This document shows, one piece after another, positions 45,242 through 55,179 of a stretch of DNA of 64,000 bases. The stretch covers positions 1 to 64,000 of the forward strand of contig JAKCPI010012705.1 of the NCBI GenBank assembly GCA_023213315.1, written 5' to 3'. This stretch comes from Euborellia annulipes (taxonomy: Eukaryota; Arthropoda; Insecta; Dermaptera; Anisolabididae). The notes under the pieces are model-generated. The model did not search any database. It was not told the DNA's origin and saw only the letters and a list, made by a program, of their open reading frames with translations. Made by a program: the position numbers and the translations under genes. Positions within the stretch are counted from its first letter, which is position 1, and each line of letters begins with the position of its first letter.

Positions 45242-46660
45242 CTAAAGATGATCCCATCACACTGGGATCGAAATATTTACAAAATACACAAATTATCTGT
45301 CTCTAGCTGTAAATTAAAAGTTTTAATGGAGAAATGGAAAGCAATTGCTAAATTAATAACACATTCCATCTTAATTTCATCAAATTATACAGATGCGGGA
45401 AATATAATTTTTTGTAAGTGAATTGCTCTAATCGTAGAGTTATAATCACCGGAATGGTTTCTCTATACCGTTCGAAAATTATAAAATAGGGAGAAATAAA
45501 TTATATTTCTATGTACGATATAAAGACATTTACAAAATATTAGTGACTTGCGAGTTAGTTTAGTGCAATTAACTCCAAAAACGGGCAAACCCCAACACCC
45601 AAAGAAAAAGTTTCCCTCCAACGCCAAATTGTTCTATCCCCTCCCCGTAGTATGTAATAAGAAGTGTTTTCTCCGAAATATTCACACTCTAAAAAGTTAT
45701 TTTCTCATTGCCAAAAGCCTAGCCTGCACCTATTATCATTCATATTTCTTGGCACGCCACATCCTTTTGTATTTCCAATAAAGATTTTCATTTTTTTAAT
45801 AAAAACAATGAAATAATCAAAAGTAGAAAACGCATAGGTGGGACTTAATATTGACCCTCACTGTACATAAATGCGCTAAAGTGAACTAACTGTTCAGGAG
45901 ATAAAGAGGGGTAAAATTTGCTTTGTTACATTTTAATACTCTATTACATTTTTTATAATTTTTGAGCCCGCTCCATATTTTTTTTTTTTTTTTATTATTT
46001 AAGGTCTTTCGGCATCTGAGGGCATTTAGACCTGGTCCCTATTTATTTCAAATGATTGGTATCCAAATAAATTTTTCCCCTGGGACGGTATACGAACCCT
46101 TGACCTCTGGCACGAGAAGCTAATGCTAATGCCATAGGCCAAGAAGCTTAAAAGCTCGCTCCACATCTGTAAAATTTGATGGAGTGCGTTATGTAAATAA
46201 ATAAATAATTTTACTCTGGAAAGCGATCGCTTTCCATTTCTTCATTAAACCTATTGAAAAATTAAAAATATTAATATCTACCATCTCCATGTGTCCGTGA
46301 AAAAAACAAAAAAAAAAATCATTGTTTAAATAATATTAGAAAGCGAGTTCACCAATTTGATTTGTTTTAAATAATTGCCAACTGCACAAACATGATGTGT
46401 GTGATTTTTGTTTAAAACCATTTATACCTCCCAGCCACTATTTATTTCAATTGATTGGTAACCAATTCTATTGAAATAAATAGGGACGGGGAAGCGAACT
46501 CCTGGTGGAGTATTCTACCACTATGCTTCGGTTCAGGAATTGTTTCTTACATATAAATGTGCGAAAATGTGCGATGATATGGACGAGATTCTGATTTTGT
46601 TTTGTTTTGGGGAGAAGTGAAATAAAAAAAAAAAATAAATAAACCCACACACACAAAACG
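45242..46660. other. intergenic DNA downstream of Gpdh
   Basis: Two tRNA-like SINE remnants on the minus strand (about 45994-46140 and 46440-46530: GGCATCTGAGGGCATTTAGA, then AACCCTTGACCTCTGGCACG). Minus-strand AATAAA near 46441-46446 could serve the Gpdh transcript. A possible alternative terminal Gpdh exon was not located. Confidence 0.45.
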
Positions 46661-46668
46661 ACAGAAAC

Positions 46669-46765
46669 TTACATGTGCTCAGGATGTCGCCTTAAAGCGT
46701 CAATCATTTGTTCGCCAGTGATTTCTTTTGTGCACACTTGGTGAATCGCCGTAAATAATGGAAAC
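46669..46765 (-). CDS. Gpdh1: Gpdh final coding exon (C-terminus HPEHM)
   Basis: It starts after TCGAATAG, completing a split Glu codon, and reads FPLFTAIHQVCTKEITGEQ, then MIDALRRHPEHM and TAA. HPEHM is the usual end of cytosolic NAD-dependent glycerol-3-phosphate dehydrogenase. The stop TAA (46671-46669) is part of a perfect splice donor GTAAGT (46672-46667). If used, that donor would remove the stop and extend the protein through AT|N, as happens in Drosophila, where HPEHM is followed by short alternative tails such as QNL. Confidence 0.96.
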
Positions 46766-47500
46766 CTATTCGAGAAAAAAAGAATTGTTAATTGTCAATT
46801 TAAATTTATTTAAGGACCCCAACCCCTCCTTGACTAAGATGTGCGTGTAATTAGATAGTCAGTTGGCATGATTAAACAAATATAACAAACATTAATAAAG
46901 TATCTGTTGAATAATTTAATAATGATTTTAATATCATAAACGGCGTGTGATTAAAAGTAAGGTTGAATATTAAATCATTTAACAGATACTTTGTTAATTA
47001 TAATGGAGAATTGGAGATAGCATCCAAATTGGGATTATCTACGTAGGTTCAATAAAACTCCCAGAATAAGACGTTTCGGCCTGCATTTATTTGGCCATCT
47101 TCAGTTATTGGGAATTATACACACGTGATCAAACCAGGACTCGTCAATAATAAAATTTATTTGCTTCAAACAAAATTATATGGCTCCTGTGCCCAAGCTC
47201 AGAGATAATTCTTTATTATTGACGAGTCCTGGTTTGATCACATATGCACTTGCATATGTTTATAATTCTCAATAACTGAAAATGGCCAAATAAATTCAGG
47301 CCGAAACGTCTAAATATGGGAGTTTTAGTGAACCTACGTAGATAATCCCAATTTAGATGATATCTCCAAAAAATTAGTCCGATTATGAATTCAGAATGAT
47401 TAAATATATTGAGAGATGGAAGAATAAAATATTTTTTCTCGATTCCCCCAGGACATATTTGCGTTTACCTGGGGAATATCTCTTTTAATTTGATACTCAC
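46766..47500. other. Gpdh last intron, with a hammerhead palindrome
   Basis: The intron runs on the minus strand from GTGAGT (47500) to AATAG (46766). Most of it is occupied by the inverted repeat at 47000-47372. Confidence 0.85.
47000..47372. repeat. palindrome with hammerhead cores inside a Gpdh intron
   Basis: The minus-strand core is well preserved: stem I AAUAA/UUAUU (47105-47109 with 47065-47069), CUGAAGA (47104-47098), U, stem II GGCC/GGCC, GAAACGUC (47077-47070). The + core near 47274-47315 has CUGAAAA, a change at a catalytic purine. Outer arms: GGAGATAGCATCCAAATTGG / CCAATTTAGATGATATCTCC. Confidence 0.85.
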
Positions 47501-47607
47501 TCTTCTTCCATTTCTTTCTCTTTGAGCAAATGATTCACTTCTTCGGCTGTAATTGGCCCCTGGAGTTTTTGACCATTCAATAATTCCGTTTCCAATTCGT
47601 CAATTGA
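47501..47607 (-). CDS. Gpdh1: Gpdh exon (NGQKLQGP region)
   Basis: It reads [20 protein letters not shown], then [16 protein letters not shown], ending with two bases of a split Glu codon before GTGAGT. The NGQKLQG motif supplies the Lys and Gln that contact NAD in the animal enzymes. Acceptor TTTTTTAG on the minus strand. The exon is 107 bp and joins the neighbours in phase. Confidence 0.96.
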
Positions 47608-47674
47608 CTAAAAAATAAAAAAATTAAATTAATATATAATGACATATAATGGTAAATGTACTATGGAAGTGTAC

Positions 47675-47880
47675 TGTGGAAGTGCAGGCAGCCAAAAATA
47701 AAACTCTCAATTCCCTGTGGATGTTGAGACGTTTCGGGCAAAATTCCATCCTCAGTGAACAATTCTATTTCAAAGTTAAGTCTCTATAATTATATATAGT
47801 TGGTATTTTATTCTACTATGTATTCTATTTAATTAAATAAATATATGAGTTTAAAAGTCTTTATAATATTAAAATTTGCT
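47675..47880 (-). repeat. hammerhead-bearing arm, left partner of 52110-52315
   Basis: The minus-strand core is CUGAGGA, U, a weak stem II (GGAAUUUUGCCC), GAAACGUC; stem I (UGUUCA with UCAACA) has one mismatch. The arm is an inverted copy of 52110-52315 (AAAGTCTTTATAATATT, AATTAAATAAATATATGAGT, GGCAGCCAAAAATAAAAC), more than 4.2 kb away, with a Copia element and an X repeat between. Confidence 0.8.
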
Positions 47881-48544
47881 ATTTCCATACTACATATCCA
47901 GACATTAAATATCATTATTTATTAATTTAATTTCATAGGTCTTTGTCTTTAATGACATGAACATGTTGATTGTTAATGGGCATGCATTTCTATTTATTTA
48001 TTTATTTTATTTTCTTTTTTTTTTTTTCTTTTTTTCCTTTTGTTTTGTTTTGTTGTATTTGTTATTGTATTTAAATTTGTATTGTGTTTGTTGGACCTAG
48101 CCACCGAGGACTGGTGCCTCTAAGCGGGTCGTAATAAATTTATTTATTTATTTTTTTATTTATTACTTGGTTCTATCTGGACCTATGAAAATAGCAAATT
48201 TTAATATTAGTTCCGGGATGACCGAGTTGAAGCTCGGAGTTTTTGTTTTTTTTTTTTTTGTTTTTTTATAAAATTGGAAAAATCTAAAAAAAAAAAGTAC
48301 AACAGTAAAGTACTAGTATTCGAAGACTTCCAAAAACGAGACCTAGCATAATTTGTTTTGGTTACCGGAAGTAGTATATAGGCCTATTTAAAATTTAAAT
48401 AAAAACTTTAAAGAGAATATTGAGAAAATTGGAAAAAACTAAAAAAATACATCAGTTAAGTCAAGTGCTCGAGGTTTTTTAAAGACGAGACCTAGCTTAA
48501 TTTGTTTCGTATACCGCATATAGTAAATAATTAAAATTTGAAAG
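47881..48544. other. Gpdh intron DNA with duplicated short repeat
   Basis: 48295-48560 holds two diverged copies of a unit with AAGTACTAGTA, GAGACCTAGCATAATTTG; two further copies lie at 51095-51345. Poly-T and (TTTA)n tracts at 47990-48060 and 48130-48170. Confidence 0.5.
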
Positions 48545-48713
48545 TGTTAAGTCCAATATTAATCTTCTACTTGGCCGTGGTTTTTCCCAAATGTATTGTT
48601 TACGTTGTTTATTTCTCCTGCATTATGTTTTGTAATCTTTACGTGTAAACTTTATATATTAAACTATTTTCTTTCTTCCGTCTATCCGCTGTATATTATT
48701 TAAAATTATAATA
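48545..48713 (+). repeat. Copia 5' LTR with primer-binding site
   Basis: It begins TGTTAAG and ends just before GGTTATGGGCCCAGG (48714-48728). That motif matches the Copia-type primer-binding site, which pairs with the anticodon region of initiator tRNA-Met (CUGGGCCCAUAACC). The usual terminal CA of the LTR has changed to TA. The matching 3' LTR was not found because the element is truncated. Confidence 0.8.
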
Positions 48714-48792
48714 GGTTATGGGCCCAGGACGACATTGGATTGTAAAAAGAAATTGATTGAATAATTAAGATTGAATTAAGATTGATTGAAAA

Positions 48793-50815
48793 ATGAACGA
48801 TAAGATGGAAGAAATAAAAATAATTAAAATTCGAGACGAAGGATTTGAGGTATGGAACTATCAAGTGAGAACCTATTTAGAAAGTATTAATGCTTGGAAG
48901 ATTGTTAATGGTGAGGAGAAAAGACCGTCAGGAGATAATGAAATAAAAGATTATGATAGAAGAGCAGCGAAAGCTAAAAGAATAATTGTATCAAGTCTTG
49001 AACCCAAAGAATTAAAACATATTCTAAACTGTGAAACAGCAAACGAAATTTATGATAAGTTATGTTTCCTTTATCAGCAGAAAAACGATTATCAAGTTGA
49101 ACACTTAATGCAAAAATTCTTTAAGTTGGAATTTGGTACGGGCTCAATGGCTGATTTTTTAGCACGAGTTTTTTTTTTTTTTTTTTTTTTTTATAAAAAC
49201 ACTCACACTTTTTTCTCATTCACACTCACACTCGCACACACATTCACACAGTCTTTTCGGCAACTCAGGCCATATAAGACTTTTTACGATATCCGTTATT
49301 GATAAATATACATATATGGGGTCCAGGCATTCTTATTTAAGCCATTTGGTATCCAAATGGCTTAAATAAAATCATCGGACTGCCTGGGGTCCGAACCCGC
49401 GACGTTTGGTATATGAGGTTAGCACGCTAACCTCTACGCCATGCCCCGAGGGCTAGCACGAGTTGAAACTGTAATAGCTCAGCTAAAAGCGCAAGGTGAG
49501 AAGTTAAGTGATCAAATAGTTATGAATAAGATTTTATCTAGCATTCCACATTCTAGTTATAAAAACTTCGGTACAGCCTGGGATAGTTCACCGACTGAAA
49601 AGCGAACTCTAAACAATTTGATATCACGTCTATTGAAAGAAGAGACTAAGCTCAATGAAAACGAAAAGAGTGAAATAAGATTTATTCAAACTTTTTTATG
49701 TTTCAGATGCAAAAGTTCCACTCATAAAATTAAAGATTGTCCTAAAATGAAGAGTGTGAAATGTTATAATTGTAACGAAATGGGTCATTTTAGTAAATAT
49801 TGTAAAAATAAAAATAATAATTCGAATTTTAATGGTAATAAGCAAAGATATATGAATAAAAATCAAACTCAAGGTACTAGCAAATCAAATGAAAAGCACG
49901 AAGCAAGAAATGTAAATTTTGAGGGAGTAACTTTTCTTTCGGAAAGCCCTAACGAAGATAATGGTATTCGAATTAATCAATTCATATTTGATTCGGGGTC
50001 ATCTCATCATATGATCGCTGAAGAATGGATTCCCTATATGCATAAAATTGAGAAAATGCCGAATGAAATTAAAATTAATGTAGCAAAAGAAGAAACTTTC
50101 TTAAAATGTCAATTGAAAGGGAATTTATCGGTAAAAACAACAGGTGGTAATATTAATTTATGTGATGCTTTAATTGTTCCAGGTATCAAGAAAAATTTAA
50201 TATCGGTAAAGAAAATAACGAGTAAAGGATTCGAAGTAGATTTCAATGAAAATTTTGTTACTATATCTGGAAATGGACAAGATGTTAGATACTATACAGA
50301 AAATATTTATGAAATTAAAGCGTGGCCATTAAATGAAAAGGCAATGTGTAATGAAACAAATTGGCATGAAAAATTAGGACACATTGGAAGTCATGGATTA
50401 AAACAAATGAAAAATGAAAAAATGTTAACTGAATGCGAATCCTGTATTAAAAGTAAATTAACTAAGAAGCCATTTAATAAAACAAGACGTAGGGCAACAC
50501 GATGTGGAGAATTAATCCATAGTGATTTGGTGGGTCCAATCACACCGAACTCACTTGATGGAAAGAAATATTTCGTAACTTTCATCGATGATTTTAGTCA
50601 TTTTGCGGTAATTTACACTATTAAATATAAAAGTGATGTCTTTACAGTTTTCAGGGATTACGCAGAAAAAATCAAAAATAAATTTGAGAGAGGTATCTCG
50701 AGGCTACATGTAGATGGAGGAAAAGAATATGAAAGCGATGAAATGAAAAAGTATTGTTCTGAAAATGGAATAACGATTGAAACTACGATTAGGTATTCAC
50801 CACAGCTGGTGAGAG
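48793..50815 (+). pseudogene. Ty1/Copia retrotransposon gag-pol, truncated and SINE-interrupted
   Basis: The gag part (MNDKMEEIKIIKIRDEGF onward) is of the UBN2/Copia type. It is cut after MADFLARV by a SINE (49171-49453) and continues as ETVIAQLKAQGEK. Two zinc knuckles follow (CFRCKSSTHKIKDC and CYNCNEMGHFSKYC), then a protease motif FIFDSGSSHHM, a GAG-pre-integrase zinc region (WHEKLGHIGSHG..CESC) and an integrase core with two Asp residues (HSDLVGP, LHVDGGKEYE). Homology ends at RYSPQL, before the catalytic Glu region, and reverse transcriptase and RNase H are absent. The element is inactive and lies antisense in a Gpdh intron. Confidence 0.95.
49171..49453 (-). repeat. tRNA-derived SINE, copy 8, inside Copia gag, with 11-bp TSD
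   Basis: A minus-strand full SINE: head at 49453, B box, palindromic body and tail ending in a 22-T run on the + strand at 49171-49192. Flanks TAGCACGAGTT occur at 49160-49170 and 49454-49464. Removing it with one duplication restores the gag frame, so it is younger than the Copia copy. Confidence 0.96.
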
Positions 50816-50837
50816 GGAAAAACTATACATAGCCTCC

Positions 50838-50878
50838 GGCTCTGAAGATGGCCTAGACCAGTGGCTGAAACGTCAGCC
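50838..50878 (+). ncRNA. hammerhead ribozyme-like core, single arm
   Basis: Stem I GGCU (50838-50841) with AGCC (50875-50878); CUGAAGA (50842-50848); U; stem II GGCC/GGCU (one G-U pair); GAAA (50867-50870); CGUC. All conserved boxes and a GUC cleavage triplet are present. It belongs to the 32866-33030 family and marks the breakpoint where Copia was truncated. Confidence 0.75.
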
Positions 50879-51360
50879 TGGAACGGCAATAATAAAAGAA
50901 ATAATTTTGGCTGCCTATGTCTTGGATTTTTTTTTTGACTCCTCAATATACATATAAGTATTTGATTAAGTTAGTTAAATTGCCTTTTTTGCAAAAAACA
51001 GTTTTTCACCGGTTTGGTGCAAGCAAGTTTTATTAGAATGGCTTCTCATACAGAAAATTCTATCATATCTGACCCAGCAAGATTTTAACTTCTACTAAAA
51101 ACTAAAAAAGTACATTAGTAAAGTACTAGTAGGCTACTCGAGGTTTTTCAAAGACGAGGCCTAGCATAATTTGTTTCCTATGTAAATATTTAAAATGTGA
51201 ATGAAATTGGTGAAGAGAAATTCCAAAAAAAAAAAAAAAATGGAAAAAAAAAACTAAAAAAGTACATCAATAAAGTACTAGTACCTGAATTTTCCCAAAG
51301 ATTAGACCTAGCGTACTTTCATATTCGAATCGAAATTAGTAAATATTTTTAATTTGAAAA

Positions 51361-52042
51361 AAAAATCTGGTGTGACTGGCGCACAGCACACAACTTTCTC
51401 TTACCTTCGGTAATCGAAAGTTGTGTACTGTGCTTGTCACACCAGATTTTTTGTGTCGACATGTATTTAGTTTCCGACCATAGGGTACGATTGAATTCAA
51501 GATGTAAAATTTATAAGTATGGGAAAATATTTATATTTTGTTTCCATGGCAACCATTTCTCCTATCTTTTCTATGTAGTACAGGAGTAAAGGGTCTTCAG
51601 AAGATTTCAATCACAAAATGAGAATATACATTTTATAGAGAATCTAAAAAATAATTGATTTTTGAATTTTAAAATTTGGAGCAAATTTTGAGAAAATCGA
51701 AAAAAACTGAAAAAGTGCATCAGTAAAGTACTAGTACTCTTTGGCCGATTTTGTTCAAAAGCTTCGTGTCACGTCCCATGGGGGTGCCTAACTTAAATAT
51801 AAAATTTCAACTTCCTAGCTCTTTTTGTTCTTGAGATATTTTGTTCACGGACACACACACAGACACACACACACAGACAGACAGACAGACAGACCATGTC
51901 GCGATAAACCACTTTTTTGGATTCAGGGGACCTCAAAACGTGTATATCCATCAAAATCTCGACATCGAATTTTTGACATGAAACCAATACTTTCTCTCTC
52001 TATATATATTAACATATATATAGAGGTAAGAGAAAGTAAAAA
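51361..52042 (+). repeat. X repeat, full-length copy
   Basis: Head hairpin 51361-51452 (AAATCTGGTGTGACTGGCGC / GTCACACCAGATTTTTT; stem also includes CACACAACTTTC / GAAAGTTGTGT), body, CA/GACA microsatellite 51850-51892 and the terminal AT hairpin ending GGTAAGAGAAAGTAAAAA. This is probably the best-preserved copy in the window. Confidence 0.88.
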
Positions 52043-52109
52043 TCGTTAGAGCCGTTTTCGAGAACTGATGTGTTTGCAAACAAACATACATTGCTCATTT
52101 AATAGTATG

Positions 52110-52315
52110 ATAAGATAAGATAAAGACTTTTAAACTCATATATCATTATATTATTTAATTAAATAGAATTCGTAGTAGAATCAAATATCAATTTTATATA
52201 ATTAGAGACTTAATGAATTTGTTCACTGAGGATGGGCGAATAGATCTTGCCCGAAACGTCTGAGCATTGACAGAGAATCGAGTGTTTTATTTTGGCAGCA
52301 CGCCTGACTTCAAAT
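52110..52315 (+). repeat. hammerhead-bearing arm, right partner of 47675-47880
   Basis: The arm repeats 47675-47880 in inverse order and contains the complete ribozyme core described separately (52220-52266). It ends about 50 bases before the donor of the Gpdh exon at 52368. Confidence 0.85.
52220..52266 (+). ncRNA. complete hammerhead ribozyme core (type I-like)
   Basis: Stem I UGUUCA (52220-52225) pairs with UGAGCA (52261-52266), 6 bp with one G-U. CUGAGGA is at 52226-52232, U33, stem II GGGC/GCCC (52234-52237, 52249-52252), GAAA at 52253-52256, and C-GUC ends at 52260, directly before stem I. ACGU (52256-52259) is self-complementary, so stem III could form only between two copies (dimeric hammerhead). 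Confidence 0.8.
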
Positions 52316-52367
52316 TAATAGATTAAGTCTATTTATTTTTTGATGTTAATACGTATATTTGTTGCAC

Positions 52368-52598
52368 CTTATCAGTTTTGATGAACTGCTCAGAGATGCG
52401 TCTATTTCTTCCTCCAAAGCAAGTGGTGATCAGATCAGCGACGCCGCAGGATTCAAAAAACGTAGAGAGTTTAGCACCAGGATAGAAAGTATTGACAAAT
52501 TTCACCATCTCCATTAATCCTAGCCGGATGATAGCCGCTTTAGTGTTATCCCCAAGTTGCATGCCGTCCACAAAACCAGCACCACAAGCAACTATATT
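52368..52598 (-). CDS. Gpdh1: Gpdh exon (substrate-binding C-terminal domain)
   Basis: A 77-codon exon in phase 0 at both ends: [20 protein letters not shown], then [25 protein letters not shown] and [19 protein letters not shown] and GGRN carry the Thr, Arg and Asn that bind substrate and coenzyme in the animal enzymes, and the leading Asn follows the catalytic Lys of the upstream exon (ALK|N). The donor is AAG then GTGCAA, a weaker match to consensus than the other Gpdh donors. Confidence 0.98.
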
Positions 52599-53379
52599 CT
52601 ATAAGTCAAATATTAAATACATTACAAGATAGAGAGAAGACAAAAGAGAGAATATCTTTCAAATATACTAGTATTATACTAAAAAGAAAAATTAAAACAT
52701 CCTCTTTTAAAAGAATTACTATAGCATTTGTTAAAATAATATTGAGAAACTGAGAGAATAAGAGATGAATATATTTTATTTGATTTTTTGGTGGTTACTC
52801 GTCGAGACTTCCTCCAACGAAAACTTTTAAATGCTTTTGTTTAACTTGCTTTCTCAAAGTCAATAACTTTTAAATTTTAATAACAAATTCCAACAGGATT
52901 CTGCTTTATAAATTTTTTAAAAGCAAATCATCCAGACTCTAGATATTGTCTTGTTTTTTTGGACAATCTGGACGATCAAATAATTTTACCCAATGGGCCG
53001 TTAGAAAATTTTATTACTAACAGAGGTACAAAAGTGGGCGGTTTGACTATCCCTGATTTAAATGATACAATAGTAAGAATTATGTATTCATATGTATTGT
53101 ATACACTTTGATATACTGTATATATATTTACAAGTTTTTATATATGCACTGAACTTCGCTTAACGAGCGCCTCGCATTACGAGCAAAACAAATTGAAACA
53201 GAATGACTCGCTTAACGAGCGACGTTTCCCAACACTTCGTCAAAATAAAAGTTTGTCTAAATAAAAATTAAATATACAAATTAAACCCTAGGTTATTTGT
53301 TTCAAAGGTTTTATTAATTAAAAAATTAACACTTGATACGTATTTCGACAATTCCTACAATCCATCCACTAAGAAGGCT

Positions 53380-53897
53380 GATGAGTAGCACTGAGACCTA
53401 GAGACCACGTCTCCCATCTTGTTGGGGGGATCTTGGGTGGTGGTTGGGACTCTTACAGGAGATTTAGATATGCGACCTTCATCTACCATGTTATCTGTAC
53501 GCGCCTCCCACCCTATATTTACGATATTCTTTTTCCCGGCACTTCCACCAGGGCGCGGGGTTTGGATTGCCCGAGGCACACATCGGGCCTTATGTCACGA
53601 TCTTTCGAGTTTGGAATGCCCTCCCCCTGCATGTCCGTGGAGCTTCCAATTTCAGAACCTTCCGTTCCCTGCTATCCGCTGGGGGTGAGAGATTCTGGGA
53701 GATTTTGAGACATATATGGCGCCGTTTTTGATCGGAAACTTGGTCACCTGATTCCTGCCCAACACTGTCGCGAGTCGAATGATCGATGGATATAAGTGGG
53801 TTCTTAATAAATGTATGACAAATTTACTGTGTACACTATGAGGGGCAACCTGCCCTATGTACATGTTTGAATAAATAAATAAATAAATAAATAATTA
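53380..53897 (+). pseudogene. non-LTR retrotransposon 3' end, second LINE family
   Basis: One frame at about 53583-53730 reads IGPYVTIFRVWNALPLHVRG, then ASNFRTFRSLLSAGG and stops at TGA. The RVWNALPxxV segment followed by an Fxxxxxxxl motif is the usual end of Jockey/R1-type LINE polyproteins. Upstream codons need frame changes, so the copy is mutated. It ends in an (AAAT)n tail at 53868-53897. Confidence 0.7.
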
Positions 53898-53906
53898 GAA
53901 TGTTAT

Positions 53907-53950
53907 CACTTCTGATGATGACAAGGAATTGTCGAAATACGTATCAAGTG
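53907..53950 (+). ncRNA. complete hammerhead ribozyme core with 8-nt palindromic stem III
   Basis: Stem I CACUU (53907-53911) pairs with AAGUG (53946-53950), 5 Watson-Crick pairs. CUGAUGA 53912-53918; U; stem II GACA/UGUC (53920-53923, 53930-53933; loop AGGAAU); GAAA 53934-53937; AUACGUAU (53937-53944) is fully self-complementary; C at 53945 completes the AUC cleavage triplet. All catalytic positions match the hammerhead consensus. Confidence 0.85.
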
Positions 53951-54163
53951 TTAATTGTTAATTAATAAAACCTTTGAAACAAATAACCTAGGGTTTACAC
54001 AGTCCCAGTTATCAATTTTGCAAGGATATGGAAGTTATTTGGGAAAAATTTTCCCAAGTAACTTGCATATCCTTACAAAATTTAATTTGTATATTTAATT
54101 TTAATTTACAAAATGTTTCAACGAGAACCAACGGTCGAAAGTTTAAATCTTATTTGTCTAAAT

Positions 54164-54395
54164 CAGTGGTGCGCAACCTATCTTCATTTACGACCCCCAT
54201 TTTTTTGAAAAAATTTATCGCGACTCTTGAGTAGACAGTAGAGGTCTTTTTTTTAATCGTCAACGTACGGTAGTTAAAATGAAACTATTTCTGAAATGTC
54301 CTTTTAGCGCGATATATTTTTTATTGTCATATAAAGTTCTTTAAATTTGGCGACCCTGAAAATTTTTCTCGCGACCCACGGGTTGCGCCCCACTG
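54164..54395. mobile_element. hAT-type miniature element
   Basis: CAGTGGTGCGCAACC and GGTTGCGCCCCACTG ends, flanked by GTCTAAAT (54156-54163) and GACTAAAT (54396-54403), 7 of 8 positions equal. CGCGAC-type motifs recur inside. No ORF. Confidence 0.88.
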
Positions 54396-55004
54396 GACTA
54401 AATAGTTTATAATTTGGCTTTTATATTTAATATTTGCGCACTTTTAAATTTAGTGATTATAATTTACAAAAAAAAAAAAAAAATTAAATTAGAAATATAA
54501 TGTTATTATATTAAAGGGTTTTTATTAAAAACTATCAAAAATTATTTTTTTGATTAGAATTTTAAGGTTGGAGCGCAAAAGGGCCCGGGCTTTTTTCGAT
54601 GTTTGGAACAATATTTCAGTGTGTTCGCGAAAATAAAAAAAAATGTTCGTTTCAATTATATTGCCTGCAAAGAGCAAGTTGATCGCTCATCAACAATACA
54701 GTACAGTAGGCTACAAGAGAGAGGTGCACAAATATAACTACTGTTTATATACACTTGACCTCAAAAATGTATAAAATAGAAAAAAAAAAAATAATTTACA
54801 ACCTTGGATCTATTTCTATTTTATTTTAGAAACAACTTCTTACTTCCTTAATAGAAAGAGAAAAAAAAACAGTTGATAAAGCAAAAAAAAAAGTGGATCT
54901 AAATACGTAGCTACAAGATAAAAAGAAATAAAAATATACACTTGTGACTTTTCTAAATTAATAATAATTTATTATTATTATATACAAACTGGTTTTGTTT
55001 ATAC

Positions 55005-55117
55005 CTTAAGTGCTCCGCAGACCTCGACGGCTTCGACGTCATCGACAACAACAACACGGAAATTATCCGTTTGAATTAAATCCTTTAAAAGTGGAGCTAC
55101 TCTCTTGTTTTTGCATC
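55005..55117 (-). CDS. Gpdh1: Gpdh exon (catalytic Lys region)
   Basis: Acceptor TTTTCTTTTAG; reads [20 protein letters not shown], then [17 protein letters not shown], ending at AAG before GTATAA. The Lys of CGALK (with Asn of the next exon) is the proposed catalytic base of the family. The first two bases complete a Gly codon split with the upstream exon. The length of 113 bp keeps phase with both neighbours. Confidence 0.97.
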
Positions 55118-55179
55118 CTAAAAGAAAAAAGAATTTTTTTTTTAGAAATAAATTCGAATTCTGTGGAAGGAGGGAGCTC

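Larger units (their letters stand above)
53285..54000. repeat. hammerhead-bearing inverted repeat split by a LINE
   Basis: Left AACCCTAGGTTATTTGTTTC..ACTTGATACGTATTTCGAC and right GTCGAAATACGTATCAAGTG..GAAACAAATAACCTAGGGTT are nearly perfect inverted arms of about 90 bp. The right arm holds a complete hammerhead core. A 5'-truncated LINE fills the loop, so the inverted repeat is older. Confidence 0.88.
52599..55004. other. Gpdh intron with hammerhead inverted repeat, LINE and hAT
   Basis: 53159-53240 repeats CGCTTAACGAGCG (twice in direct orientation) and is probably transposon debris. 53285-54000, 53380-53897 and 54164-54395 are listed separately. 52620-53150 and 54420-54960 are AT-rich without recognised features. 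Confidence 0.6.
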
